Positions 19,635-29,633 of a stretch of DNA of 64,000 nucleotides are shown here, in pieces. Each line of letters starts with the position of its first letter. The first letter of the stretch is position 1. Under the pieces are notes generated by a model, which was not told the DNA's origin, ran no database searches, and saw nothing but the letters and a program-made list of their open reading frames with translations. The DNA comes from M0108 sp963841065 (lineage in GTDB: Bacteria > Pseudomonadota > Gammaproteobacteria > Chromatiales > Chromatiaceae): NCBI GenBank assembly GCA_963841065.1, contig CAWJBI010000058.1, positions 1 to 64,000 of the forward strand, written 5' to 3'. Both the position numbers and the translations under genes were made by a program.

Positions 19635-21197
19635 ATGAAGATGACTGTCGCGAAGCACCCCATCGCCCTGGCCATGTTCGGCCTGGCCGTGCCCTGGAGC
19701 ACGGTGGTCGGGGCCGCCGTTGTCGACCCTGAGCTTGAGGCGGCGATGCAGACCGGTGCCGATGTCGCATTCATCGGCCAGTTCTCGGAGCGCGTGGATC
19801 TGGGGGCCTTTCCCGGGCAAGGGCAGGGCGGCGGCATGCAGCTCGCCGCCCTGCTGTGGGCCCTGCGCAATCTTGCCGATGCGAGCCAAAAATCGGCCGT
19901 CGAGTTGCTGAAGGCGGGCGGCGCCAATCGGATCATCGAGCTGTGGTCGATCAACGCCCTGGCGGCAACCGCGAGTCCGGATGTCGTGCGCGAGCTGGCG
20001 GCGCTGCCGGAGGTCGAGACCATCAAGCTCGATGCCACCCTGGCCGCGCCCGGGCTGGCGCCGGCCGCGTCCGCGCCGTCCGAGTGGAACCTGGAGGCCG
20101 TTCAGGTCCCGGCGGTGTGGGACCAAGGGCTGACCGGAGCGGGAAGCGTCGTGGCCGGAATGGATACCGGCGTCGACGCCTTCCACCCGGACCTCGTCGG
20201 TCGCTGGCGTGCTGGGTCCAATAGCTGGTTCGACCCCAATGGAGAGCATCCGACCCCCTACGATCGGAGCGGCCATGGCACGGGCACCATGAGCGTCGCC
20301 GTCGGCGGGGATGCGGGCGGTACCTCGATCGGCGTCGCTCCGGGCGCCAAGTGGATTGCCGTGAAGATCTTCAACGACGCGGGCGTCGCCACCTTGAGCG
20401 GCATTCACCAGGGGTTCCAGTGGCTGCTGGACCCGGACGGGAACCCAGCGACGGCCGACATTCCGGACGTGGTGAACAACTCCTGGGGCTTCGCCAACCA
20501 GGCAGGCCAGTGCTACCTGGAGTTCCAGCCGGATCTCGAGGTCCTGAAGACCGCCGGAATCGCGGTGGTGTTTGCCGCGGGAAACCAAGGAAACCTGGGC
20601 AGCGTGAGCCCAGCGAATAATCCGGATGGCTTTGGGGTGGGCGCGGTCGACTCGACCTTGAGTGTGACCTGGACCAGCAGCATCGGCCCGTCACCCTGTG
20701 ATGGCAGCGTTTTTCCGGAAGTCGTGGCGCCCGGCGTCGGCATAAGAGCGGCCGACCTCGGGAGCGGCTATCAGAGCATCAGCGGCACCTCGTTCGCGGC
20801 GCCCCATGTCGCCGGTGCTATCGCCCTGTTGCGCCAGGCGCACCCGGACGCGAGTGTTGGCGCGCTCGAGCAGGCCCTGATGGCGAGCGCGACCGATATC
20901 GGGCCCGCGGGCGCGGACAACACGTCCGGCCACGGGCTGCTCAACCTCCCCGTCGCGCTTGATCTCCTGGGCACGCTGCCGCCGCCGGGGCCGGTTTGCA
21001 CGGATGTCGACGGCGACACTTTCTTCGCCGAGGCGGACTGCGGTACGCCGGTTGACTGCGCCGACCTCGATCCTGCTATCAATCCCGCCGCTTGCGACAT
21101 CAAGGGGGACGGCATCGATCAGAACTGCGATGGGGTCGACCGTCGGAGCGGCAAGGCCTGTCCGACCGCGGACGGCGGCACCGGCAAGAACAAGTAA
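19635..21197 (+). CDS. Secreted subtilisin-like serine protease with MopE-like metal-binding tail
   Basis: A 520-residue S8-family protease. It has an N-terminal signal sequence and a propeptide-like region to about 145. The catalytic triad is Asp177 (VVAGMDTGVDAFHPD), His214 (DRSGHGTGTM) and Ser386 (SGTSFAAPHVAGA), with oxyanion Asn317 (FAAGNQG). Residues 455-510 carry a Cys/Asp-rich segment (DVDGDTFFAEADC, DCADLDPAINPAACD, GDGIDQNCDGVD). This is the putative metal-binding motif found in MopE, the secreted copper protein of methanotrophs. Only 4 bases separate the gene from the one upstream. It could mature the other secreted proteins of the operon; the copper-motif tail ties it to the same theme. 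Confidence 0.88.
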   Translation: MKMTVAKHPIALAMFGLAVPWSTVVGAAVVDPELEAAMQTGADVAFIGQFSERVDLGAFPGQGQGGGMQLAALLWALRNLADASQKSAVELLKAGGANRIIELWSINALAATASPDVVRELAALPEVETIKLDATLAAPGLAPAASAPSEWNLEAVQVPAVWDQGLTGAGSVVAGMDTGVDAFHPDLVGRWRAGSNSWFDPNGEHPTPYDRSGHGTGTMSVAVGGDAGGTSIGVAPGAKWIAVKIFNDAGVATLSGIHQGFQWLLDPDGNPATADIPDVVNNSWGFANQAGQCYLEFQPDLEVLKTAGIAVVFAAGNQGNLGSVSPANNPDGFGVGAVDSTLSVTWTSSIGPSPCDGSVFPEVVAPGVGIRAADLGSGYQSISGTSFAAPHVAGAIALLRQAHPDASVGALEQALMASATDIGPAGADNTSGHGLLNLPVALDLLGTLPPPGPVCTDVDGDTFFAEADCGTPVDCADLDPAINPAACDIKGDGIDQNCDGVDRRSGKACPTADGGTGKNK

Positions 21198-21203
21198 CCG
21201 ACC

Positions 21204-22952
21204 ATGCGCACGATTCCTGTTCAAGTGTTGGGCGTGATGCTGATCCTCGCCCTCGGCATGTCGGCACCCGCCGCAGGCGAGCGCCAGCAACACCGGTGAT
21301 GCGGAAGTGGTGGGCTTCTCCGCCGAGCAGGCGCTGGCCCTTGGCGAGCGTCTGTTCCGCGAAGGCCGCGGCGTCGACGGCGAACCGGTGCGAGCCATCG
21401 TCGCCGGCGACGTGGCGGTGGACGGGACCATGCTCACCTGCGTGAGCTGCCATCGCCGCAGCGGTCTGGGCTCCCTGGAGGGCTCGGTGATCGCCTGGCC
21501 GATCAGCGGCAAGGAGCTGGGGCGGCCACGGCGGCGGGCCGGTACCTGGAACCCGGCCAAGCAGCATCAGGGGCCGGGCGCCGCCGAACGCTGGACCCTC
21601 CCGACGCGGTTTGAAATGAACGACGAGCGCCCGCCCTACAGCGACGAGGCCCTCGCCCACGTGCTGCGCACCGGCCTCGATCCGACCGGACGGGAGCTGA
21701 ATCGCGTCATGCCACGCTACGAGCTGAACGACCGGGACATGGCGGTCCTGATCCACTATCTGCGGAACCTGTCGACCGACACCGACCCCGGCGCGGATGA
21801 AGAGGTGATCCGCTTTGCCACCGTCATCACGGAGGGGGTGAATCCGGCCGATCGAGAGGCGATGCTGACCACCCTGCAGGCGCATATCGACGCCCGCAAC
21901 ACGCAGACTCGACCCCATGAGCGCCGGGCTCGATCAGGCCCCTTCTACAAGACCGAGAAGTTCGGCGCCTACCGCAAGCTGGCACTCGACGTCTGGGAGC
22001 TCACGGGGCCACCGGACGGCTGGCAGGCCCAGCTCGAGGCGTACTACCGGGAGCGGCCGGTGTTCGCGCTGCTGGGCGGTATTGCCGCCGGGACTCTGGG
22101 CGCCGATTCACGCCTTCTGCGAGGCGCACGACATCCCCGCGCATCCTGCCGGTAACGGATCAGCCGGTCGTCTCGGATGCCAACACCTACACCCTGTACT
22201 TCTCCAAGGGTCTGTATCAGGAGGGCGAGTCGGCGGCGCAGTTTCTCGCGGCGCACCGGAAGGCGGGCGACCAGGTACCCGTGCTCCAGATGTTCCAAGC
22301 CGGCACCAAGGGCGAGGATGCAGCCCGCGGCTTCCGGGAGACCTGGGAACGCGAGGGTGGAACCGGCTTGTATTCGCTGCCGCTCGCGGCCGGGGAAGAG
22401 CCCGCGCCGGCGGAGTGGATGCGGGGGCTGGTGGGACAGGGCCCCACGTTGCTGCTGCTGTGGCTGGAGGGTGATGCGCTGGTTGCGGCGGCGCAGGCGG
22501 CCGCGGCGGCCGCGGATCAGGTCGACGCGGTCTTCATGTCCTGGCGCCTGGCGAGTGCTGACCTGACGCGGATCCCAGCCGTGGTCCGGGACCGGCTGCT
22601 CTTGACCTATCCGTACAGCCTGCCCGAGGAGAGGGTGCGCCGGCAGGACATGGTCGACCGGTGGCTTCAGGCGCGCCACATCCCCATCGGCAATTCGGCG
22701 ATCCAGGCCCAGATGTACTTCCTGGGATGGATGCTACCAGGGGCCATTGGCGCCATTCGCAGCGAGTTTTACCGCGACTATTTCCTGGAGGCCTTCGAGA
22801 TGATGCGCGACCAGGACTACGCCATCCCTCTGTACCACCGGTTGAGTTTTGGTCCCGACCAGCGTTATGCGGCGAAGGGCTGCTACATCGCGCGCCTCTC
22901 GGGAGACGATCCACCACGGCTGCTGCCAGTGAGTGACTGGGTGATCAATTGA
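21204..22952 (+). CDS. Exported cytochrome c fused to a periplasmic-binding-like domain (two frame breaks)
   Basis: About 580 residues when breaks near 21282 and 22110 are bridged. The ATG at 21204 gives a signal peptide (VLGVMLILALGMSAPAAGE). The first domain, about residues 30-200, is a class I-type cytochrome c with one haem site, CVSCH, followed by a YSDEALAHVLRTGLDPTGRE segment and a Met in RVMPRYELND as candidate distal ligand. The second part resembles a type I periplasmic-binding or ABC-substrate-binding fold (VPVLQMFQAGTKGEDAARGF, DAVFMSWRLASAD, PIGNSAIQAQMYFLGW). The gene follows the protease within 7 bases. The haem makes it the likely electron acceptor or donor for the copper proteins, and the binding domain may sense or dock a ligand. 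Reconstruction, not an intact frame. Confidence 0.72.
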
Positions 22953-23026
22953 GCCGGCGCACGAACGCCGGAGACAAGGCTTTTAACACACACGCGGCAA
23001 CGCCGCATCGACACGGGAGACTTAGC

Positions 23027-23827
23027 ATGTCCAAACCAACCTCGCGCATCATCCGCCAGACCCTCGCGGTCGTCATCAGTGCGGTCCTTGGCCCTTCCGC
23101 GGTGACGGTGACGGCGCAGGGCCCCTCCGCTGGGGCGGCCCATGACCATCATCATCACATGATGGATGTCGTGACAGCGGCACAGCCGGTGGGCGGTCAC
23201 GATCAGCATGCGGGACACCAGGCTGCCGCGCAGCAGCATGAAGGGCATGAGCATCATGCGGCGTTGCTGAGCCAGAAGGGCTATCTGCGAACGGAAGCGA
23301 AGTACCTGGTGCCCGACGTCTTGCTGACGAACCAGGACGGCGAGCGCGTGTCCCTGCGCCAGCTTCTCGCCGGTCCCAAGCCGGTGTTGCTGAATTACAT
23401 CTTCACCAGCTGCACCACGATCTGTCCGGTGCTGAGCGCGAGCTTCGCGCAGACGCAGCGGTCGCTGGGGGACGAAGCCGACAAGGTGCGGCTGGTTTCG
23501 ATCTCGATCGACCCCGAGCACGACACCCCGACGCGGCTCCGCGATTACGCGCAGCGCTTCCGCGCGGCAGAGGGCTGGGAGCTATTGACCGGGAGCCGCG
23601 AGGACATCGTTGCGGTTCAGAAGGCTTTCGACGCCTTTCGTGGCGACAAGATGAACCACATCCCAGTGACGTTCATCCACGTCGCTGACGACAGTCCGTG
23701 GATTCGGCTCGAAGGCTTTCCGAGCGCCGATGAGCTGGTCAGTGAATACCGCAGGCAAATGAAGCAAAGTCGTGCGAGCGCGGCCCAGACCGGCTCTGTA
23801 GCCGTCGCCGACGCTGCAGGGTCTTGA
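23027..23827 (+). CDS. SCO1/SenC family copper-binding thioredoxin-like protein
   Basis: A 266-residue exported protein. The ATG at 23027 has a GGGAGAC site and is preferred over 22949. The first 30 residues form a signal sequence. Residues 39-80 are strikingly His-rich (HDHHHHMM, HEGHEHH), suggesting extra metal binding. The SCO fold follows with copper ligands Cys129 and Cys133 (TSCTTICPV) and His211 (MNHIPVTFIH). SCO proteins deliver copper to, or reduce cysteines of, cuproenzymes such as cytochrome oxidase. As the last gene of the operon, this one most likely metallates the upstream cupredoxin-like proteins. Confidence 0.9.
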   Translation: MSKPTSRIIRQTLAVVISAVLGPSAVTVTAQGPSAGAAHDHHHHMMDVVTAAQPVGGHDQHAGHQAAAQQHEGHEHHAALLSQKGYLRTEAKYLVPDVLLTNQDGERVSLRQLLAGPKPVLLNYIFTSCTTICPVLSASFAQTQRSLGDEADKVRLVSISIDPEHDTPTRLRDYAQRFRAAEGWELLTGSREDIVAVQKAFDAFRGDKMNHIPVTFIHVADDSPWIRLEGFPSADELVSEYRRQMKQSRASAAQTGSVAVADAAGS

Positions 23828-24099
23828 TCGTCTTCCCACAAGATTCCACCTGCCGCTTGGGCGCGTGTTTATCTGGTCCATCCCTTGTATGTTCTGTTCC
23901 GAGGGATTGACAGGGAGGATTGATAAACGGATTTTATGAGCAGTGCCCGGGAAGCCGTACCACCCTGAAGCCCTGAGCTTGTACGTAGATTGGCTCCCCG
24001 CCCTCTTCGCCAATGCCGAAGAGTATCCGAGGCCTTGGGCTTAGCCCCTGAGCCTGCATACACAAGGTCGGTAGGCGAGGGTCCAGGGTCGGGGAACCG

Positions 24100-24415
24100 G
24101 GAGTGGGTCGCCTTGGCCGGGCTCGATCCGCGCCAGACCCAATCCGGTACCAGCGTCAATAAGAAGCCGCGCCTGAGCAAGGCGGGCAACCGTTACCTGC
24201 GCCTGGCCCTCTACATGCCGGCCTTGAGCGCCGCGCGCCATGACCGCCATGTCAACGGCTACTACCGCCATCTCATCGAGGACCGCGGCCTGAAGAAGAT
24301 CCAGGCCGTCTGCGCGGTGATGCGCAAGCTCCTGCATGCCATCCACGGCATGCTCAAGTCGCGCCAGCCCTTCGACGGCGGGCGCTTCTATGCCCTGACC
24401 GAGACCCCGGCCTGA
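24100..24415 (+). pseudogene. IS110-family transposase C-terminal fragment
   Basis: About 105 codons match the C-terminal domain of IS110/IS116/IS902 transposases (VALAGLDPRQTQSGTSVNKK, LSKAGNRYLRLALYMPALSA, CAVMRKLLHAIHGM). The N-terminal DEDD catalytic domain is absent: the reading frame upstream of about 24100 does not match and the region is non-coding in style. A truncated, inactive element bordering the secreted operon. Confidence 0.8.
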
Positions 24416-24510
24416 GCGCACCCCCAGCGAGAAGCCCGTTGATTGATATCTTGAAAAACTGGCTTGTTGTTGCGCCGCAGGTGTCCGCAGCCGCCACTGT
24501 TCTCGCCGCG

Positions 24511-24656
24511 GCGCAGTGGGGGCAAAGGGTGAATGAGTGGGGGCAAGCGGGGGACAATGCGCTGCCACCGACCCCCGCCCCAAGGATGACGGACGGGGCG
24601 CGTTGTCCCCCGCTTGTCCCCACGCTCGCTCGCGACATTCACGCTTTGTCCACACG
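24511..24656. repeat. Large imperfect palindrome (hairpin element)
   Basis: The left arm at 24537-24562 (GTGGGGGCAAGCGGGGGACA and six more bases) is complementary to 24598-24623 with two mismatches over 26 bases. Outside this, GGGCAAAGGGTGAATG near 24520 pairs with CATTCACGCTTTGTCC near 24637, interrupted by a short insertion. The whole could form a long cruciform or RNA hairpin, as REP/MITE-like elements do. No coding frame fits. Confidence 0.6.
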
Positions 24657-24962
24657 GAGTCCGCCACTACCAACCCCGCGAGCCGCCCCAGCAGGCCGCC
24701 TCATCAGGTACCTACGGGGGCAGAGTGCGCCGCTCGGAAGTCGTCCGTGAGTCCGATGAACTGATAAGACCGGTTTATGGTTTGGAGGTAAATCGGACTT
24801 GCAGCGGAACAGAGTATCTACGAGCTTCCCACCGGGCTGCCTCATCTCCCGGTGCGCTCGACGGGCTGGCTAAAGGCCAAAGGGATCGGATCTATGCGCC
24901 CCACGCCGAGCGAGAGCAAGCGAACGCCTTTTTCGCGCTGAAAATGGCCGCAGGGGCATTGA

Positions 24963-25010
24963 TGTCAATGGCCACCAGAACTGACCCCAGTAGCGGCCAA
25001 CCATATTGAC
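24963..25010 (-). repeat. Insertion-sequence end remnant, copy of the 5229-5276 repeat
   Basis: On the reverse strand this block reads GTCAATATGGTTGGCCG, then CTGGGGTCAGTT, then a second GGCC unit ending in TTGACA. It parallels the block at 5229-5276 in order and spacing. Probably the end of an IS21-like element whose body is gone. The surrounding 24657-25274 shows no convincing gene. Confidence 0.4.
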
Positions 25011-25151
25011 CTGCCCCGGAGTCAGGGAATGAGAGCTTTTTTGTGAATTTGAGCACCCCGAGTGGGGCGACGCTGTTTGATGGCGGGGGGTGGGGACGAT
25101 TAACAACGATGACTAGGGGGTAGCAGGCCCTGGGCCGGCGTTTATGGGCGC

Positions 25152-25217
25152 GGGGCTACCAGTCCGCGGGTTTGAACCGCTGGACCCGGCTAATGCCAAG
25201 CCCTGTCGGGTAGCCCC
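25152..25217. repeat. Nested inverted repeat
   Basis: GGGGCTACC at 25152-25160 pairs perfectly with GGTAGCCCC at 25209-25217. Inside, GTCCGCGG (25162-25169) pairs with CCGC-T-GGAC (25177-25185). The nested arrangement suggests a structured single-stranded element such as the end of a small transposon, or a folded RNA. It lies between IS debris and the restriction locus. Confidence 0.4.
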
Positions 25218-25274
25218 TTGAATCGCGCACATACCGATGACCCCCGGGAGGGGGCGACGGCTGTGCAACTTGGC

Positions 25275-28254
25275 TCATTGCACTTTTTCCCGGGGTGCCT
25301 TCGCCCGCCCCCCGACATACCACTCAAACAGGCGGGCAAAGAATTCCTTCGACACCTCTTCGTCGTCACTGACCTTTTGGTAGAACTTGAAGTTACTGTT
25401 CACCAAGTCCTCAAAGGCATCTTTGGCGACCTGCTGGAAGGTCGCCTCGACCGCCAGGCGCGCACCGTTTTTGAGCTGCTGCTGGAGGGCCTCATCTTCG
25501 CTGATCCGTTTTTCAAGCTGCTTGATCACCATGATCTCGTCCGCGGTAAAGGCCGTGTTGAAGCGGGTGTTGAGGTCTTCGATGATCTGGGAGAGCGCCT
25601 GCCGATCTATGTCCGTTAAGGTGGCCCCACCGCCATAGTTGAGCGGGTCCACCTCCGCTACGCCGCGCGTGAGACCGATGTCCTGCTGGCCGTGTTTGCG
25701 CACGGCCAGCTTTTCCATGTCCACCATGTCGAGCACTTCGAGCGGTAGTTCCCCCGGCTTGGCTGGCAGTTTTTGCAGCAGGTAGCGCCAGGAACACCGC
25801 GAGCTTCTCCAACCCGGTGTCCCGCAGCGGGACGAGCTGCGAGATGAAGGCGTAGAGCTTCACGAAATCCCGCGCCTTGGACTTGTAGTCCACCTGCTCT
25901 TCCTCGGGTTCAGCTTGCCACTTCGCGGCCACGGGCTTAACGACGCCTGGGAGGCTGGCGGCCTTCGGCTTTGCGGCGAACCACTGCTTGGCGAAGGCCT
26001 CGATGTCCGCCTCCGCGTGAATCCCGAATTTATCGAGGGCCGTGCGGATGTTGTAAAGCTGGTTGGGGTCGGTCTCCTTGGACAGCGTGACGCGGTCGTA
26101 GAAGGGCTGAAAGCCTTTCTCGATGTCCCCGGCGCTGTTCTCGAAGTCCAGCACGAAGGTCTCGGTCTTGCCCTCCAGGGTGCGGTTCAGGCGCGACAGG
26201 GTTTGCACGCAGGTTACCCCGCTGAGCTTCTTGTCCACATACATCGCCACCAGCTTGGGTTGGTCGAAGCCCGTCTGGAACTTGCTCGCCACGATCAGGA
26301 ACCGGTATTCATCCCCTTCAAAGCGATCCGCCGTCGTCGCCTCGGGGAAGCCGTTCATCTTGGCTTCGGTGTATTCCTGGCCGTCTTTGGGGTCTTTCAC
26401 CACGTCGGTGAAGGCCACCAGCGCCTTGAACGGGCTGCCGCTGGCTTGCAGATAGGCATCCACGGCCAGCCGGTAGCGCACCGCGTGCAGGCGTGACGAG
26501 GTGACGATCATCGCCTTGGCTTTGCCGCCCAGCTTGCCGCTGACCATGCTCTGAAAATGCTCCAGGATGATGGCGACCTTCTTGGCGATGGTGCGTTCGT
26601 GGCGGCTGACGAACTGCTTGAGTAGCGTCTTGGCCTTCACCGCCTCGAACTCGGGATCGCCCTCCACCCTTTTCAGCAAGGCCCAGTATTGGTCGTAGGT
26701 CGTGTAGTTCTTCAGGACGTCGAGGATGAATTTTTCCTCGATCGCCTGGCGCATGCTGTAGAGGCTGAAGGGCTTGAAGGTGCCATCCGCCTGCTGGGTG
26801 CCGAACTGCTGCAAGGTCTCGGGCTTCGGCGTCGCGGTGAAGGCGAAGTAGCTCACATTCTGTTGCGGGCCACGCTGCCGCAACTCCGCCAGAATCCGCT
26901 CCTCGACCGTCGGCTCTTCCTCGTCCTGCTGCTCGTCTTCGGCGGTATAGGACAGCACCCGCTGCACCGCCCGGGCACTTTGGCCCCCCTGCGAGGAGTG
27001 CGCTTCATCCACGATCACCGCAAAGCGTTCCCCTGGCAGCTCGCCCATGCTGTCGATGATCTTGCCGAACTTTTGCAGCGTGGTGACGATGATGCGCTTG
27101 CCGTCTTCCAGCGCCGTCTTGAGATCCTTCGAGGTCATGCCGTCATCGGCGGCGATGTTGACCAGCATGCCGGGGGTCTCGATCACCTGCTTCAGGGTGC
27201 GCTGCAACTGGCGGTCAATCACCCGCCGGTCGGAGATCACGACCACCGAGCTGAATACCGGCTGGCCCGCCGGCGTGTGCAGGGTGGCGAGGCTGTTGGC
27301 CAGCCAGGCGATACAGTTGGTCTTGCCGCTGCCCGCGCTGTGCTGGTTGAGGTAGCGCCGGCCCGCCCCGTGCTGTTGGGCATCGGCGCCCAGTTCGCGG
27401 ACGCAGGTCATTTGGTGATAGCGCGGGAAGATCTGCCGCTGTTTCTGGGTCTTCTTGCCCTTGTCATCCAGCACATCCACCACGCGGATAAACCGCTGGA
27501 TCAGGTCGAGGATGCGCGGCTTCCGCCAAATTTCCCGCCATAGGTAACTGGACGCATAGCCGATCTTGCAGGGCGGATTGCCCGCGCCGCCGTCCGCGCC
27601 CTGGTTGAAGGGCAGGAACTGGGTTTTGGCGCCGGCGAGTTCGGTGGTCACATAGACCAGGTCGTTATCCACGGCAAAGTGGGCGAGGCACCGCTTGAAG
27701 CGGAACAGCGGTTCCTTGGGATCGCGCGTGTCCCGGTATTGCTTCATCGCGTGGGCGATATTCTGGCCCGAGATCTGGTTCTTCACCTCGACGGTGATGA
27801 TGGGCAGGCCATTGAGGAAAATACCCAGGTCGAGCGACTGCCCGCCCGCCGCGGAGAAATAGAACTGCCGCTGCAGGTGTAGGAGGTTTTCCTGGTACAG
27901 CCGCCGGCTCTCCTCGGCCACCGGGTTGGTGGGCTCGAAATAGCAGAGGTCGAAATGCCCGGCGCCGTGGATGTCGAAGCCTTTGCGCAGGATATGCAGC
28001 GTGCCCTCCCTGTCCACCACTTCCTTGATGCGTTTGAGCAGGTTGCGCTTGGCCTGGTCCAGATCGCCGATCAGCTCGCAATAGTCGGCCCACTTCTTGG
28101 TTTGGGTGGCGCGGATGAAGGAGATGACCGTCTCGGGCCGCAGGCACAGGGCCTGGTCGTAATCCGCTTGCCGCGCGGAGATGTAGTCATGCTGATTCAG
28201 CAAGACCTCTTCGATGTGTTCTTCAAAGGCGGCTTCGGAGGTGATGGGGGGCAT
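25275..28254 (-). CDS. hsdR: Type I restriction enzyme, R subunit (one frame break)
   Basis: About 990 residues, the usual size, with one break near 25790 shifting the last 165 codons. The N-terminal nuclease domain has the PD-(D/E)xK pattern (LDLGIFLNGLPIITVEVKNQ). The translocase has Walker A in HSAGSGKTNCIAW, a DEAH-type box in VIVDEAHSSQG, motif III in FAFTATPKPETL, and later helicase motifs (ASKFQTGFDQPKL, QTLSRLNRT). The C-terminal coiled region (IIEDLNTRFNTAFTADEIMV) is in the shifted frame. This subunit cuts unmodified DNA after ATP-driven translocation. It starts one base after the hsdS stop and is the last gene of hsdM-hsdS-hsdR. Confidence 0.88.
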
Positions 28255-28255
28255 G

Positions 28256-29633
28256 GTTAGTTCCGGGGTTGCTGGCGGACGTCAATCTGGCCGGTGACGG
28301 CGGCGGAGATGAGCGCGGTGCGGCGTTCTTGCAGGAGGTCGATGGCTTGTTGGGCATCGGCGGTGAGGGCGTCGAATTTGGCGAGTTCCAGCGTCCAGAA
28401 TGCTCGACGATTGCGTCTGTTCTCTCAAGGGGGGAATTGGCAACTTCGCGAAGATCTGGTCGAATCGTCACTGTAGTGAATCTCTGGCTCGGCCGACCAT
28501 CGAAGCACGATATACCACATGGTTCTAGAAGTGCTGCGAAGCGACTGTTGCATAGTCAGGCTAAGCCTATTCGGCGCGCTCGAATCAGAGTGACGCTCGT
28601 AAACACGGGCTCAGTGCCTTCGTCCACGGACCATCCGACTGCGATGCCATCCTGTCTCAGCGATCAGCGACATGACGAGATCACCGAGCAATACTTCTGT
28701 AACTGTCAGGTCACTTGCTCGCAAACATATTCGCGTTCTGAGCGAGTCAAAGTTGATTTACGTCGGAATCGATGTCGCGAGATCGTCAACGTCATGGCCA
28801 CCGAACTGGAACGCTCGCTCGTTCGTGAATTGCCATTTGACTATGGGCTCCGCAGATCAATCTTGCGAATGCGGCTTTACTCTCCCAATGTTCCGGCACA
28901 TCGCCGAGCCATTCGATGCCGGAAGGCTTCATGGGGGCGTGGGGGTTCAGGCCTTTGGTGACGGCGTGGGAGATGACGGCCTGGCGTTTTTCTTTCAGCA
29001 GTTCCATCAGCCGCCGGTAATCCGCCACCAGCCCATCAATCTTCGCCGTCTCCCGGTCCAGAAACTCCGCAATGGCGGTTTGCTCGGGGAGGGGGGGGAG
29101 GGCAATCGGATTTGCACCCAACGCTGCCATGTAGATTGCCGGACGCGTGCCGTCGCTCTTGAGGATCTGCTCTACTGCATTGACTTCGGAAATAAGCGTG
29201 AATTGTTGGCATAGACAGAGTATGCTGCAGCCGCGAATCGCGTGCAAACGACTGTGAAACTAGGCTGCAACACGAGCATCGATTGTGCAATCGGATGACA
29301 AGTGCAGCCTGCCGATTGAAGATTCCGCCGATTGTTAACAGACAAATCCACCGCGGAAACAGCATTGCGAACTGTCAAGTCTCGACTGATCGCTATCGGT
29401 GACCTTGCGTCGCTAAGTATCTGTGCTACCTTCAGTGACGTTGCTGAGTCGGATCAGCGGAAACCGTGATTTCGTGTATTCGCTGTGCTTTGAATCATCG
29501 CCATCCAGAAGTGCTCCGTCATCAGATGCGTAGTGCGCTTTTGAAGAGCGGCGCTACATCCCCACCCCTCCGGCACCTCCCCCAGCCACTCCACCCCGCT
29601 GGCCTTGTATTGCGGATAACGCGGGAAGCTCAT
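28256..29633 (-). pseudogene. hsdS: Type I restriction specificity subunit, frame-broken
   Basis: About 459 codons, normal for HsdS. The N-terminus YPQYKASGVEWLGEVPEGW, the central conserved helices (PPLPEQTAIAEFLDRETAKI, LLKEKRQAVISHAVTKGL, GIEWLGDVPEHWE) and the C-terminus (LLQERRTALISAAVTGQIDV) are clear. They lie in different frames, with breaks after about 29570, within the first recognition domain, and near 28400. The two target-recognition regions (about 29250-29560 and 28400-28830) are visibly less GC-rich than the flanks, as is usual for exchangeable recognition domains. The start overlaps the hsdM stop by ATGA. Whether the breaks are real (loss of restriction) or sequence errors is open. 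Confidence 0.75.
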
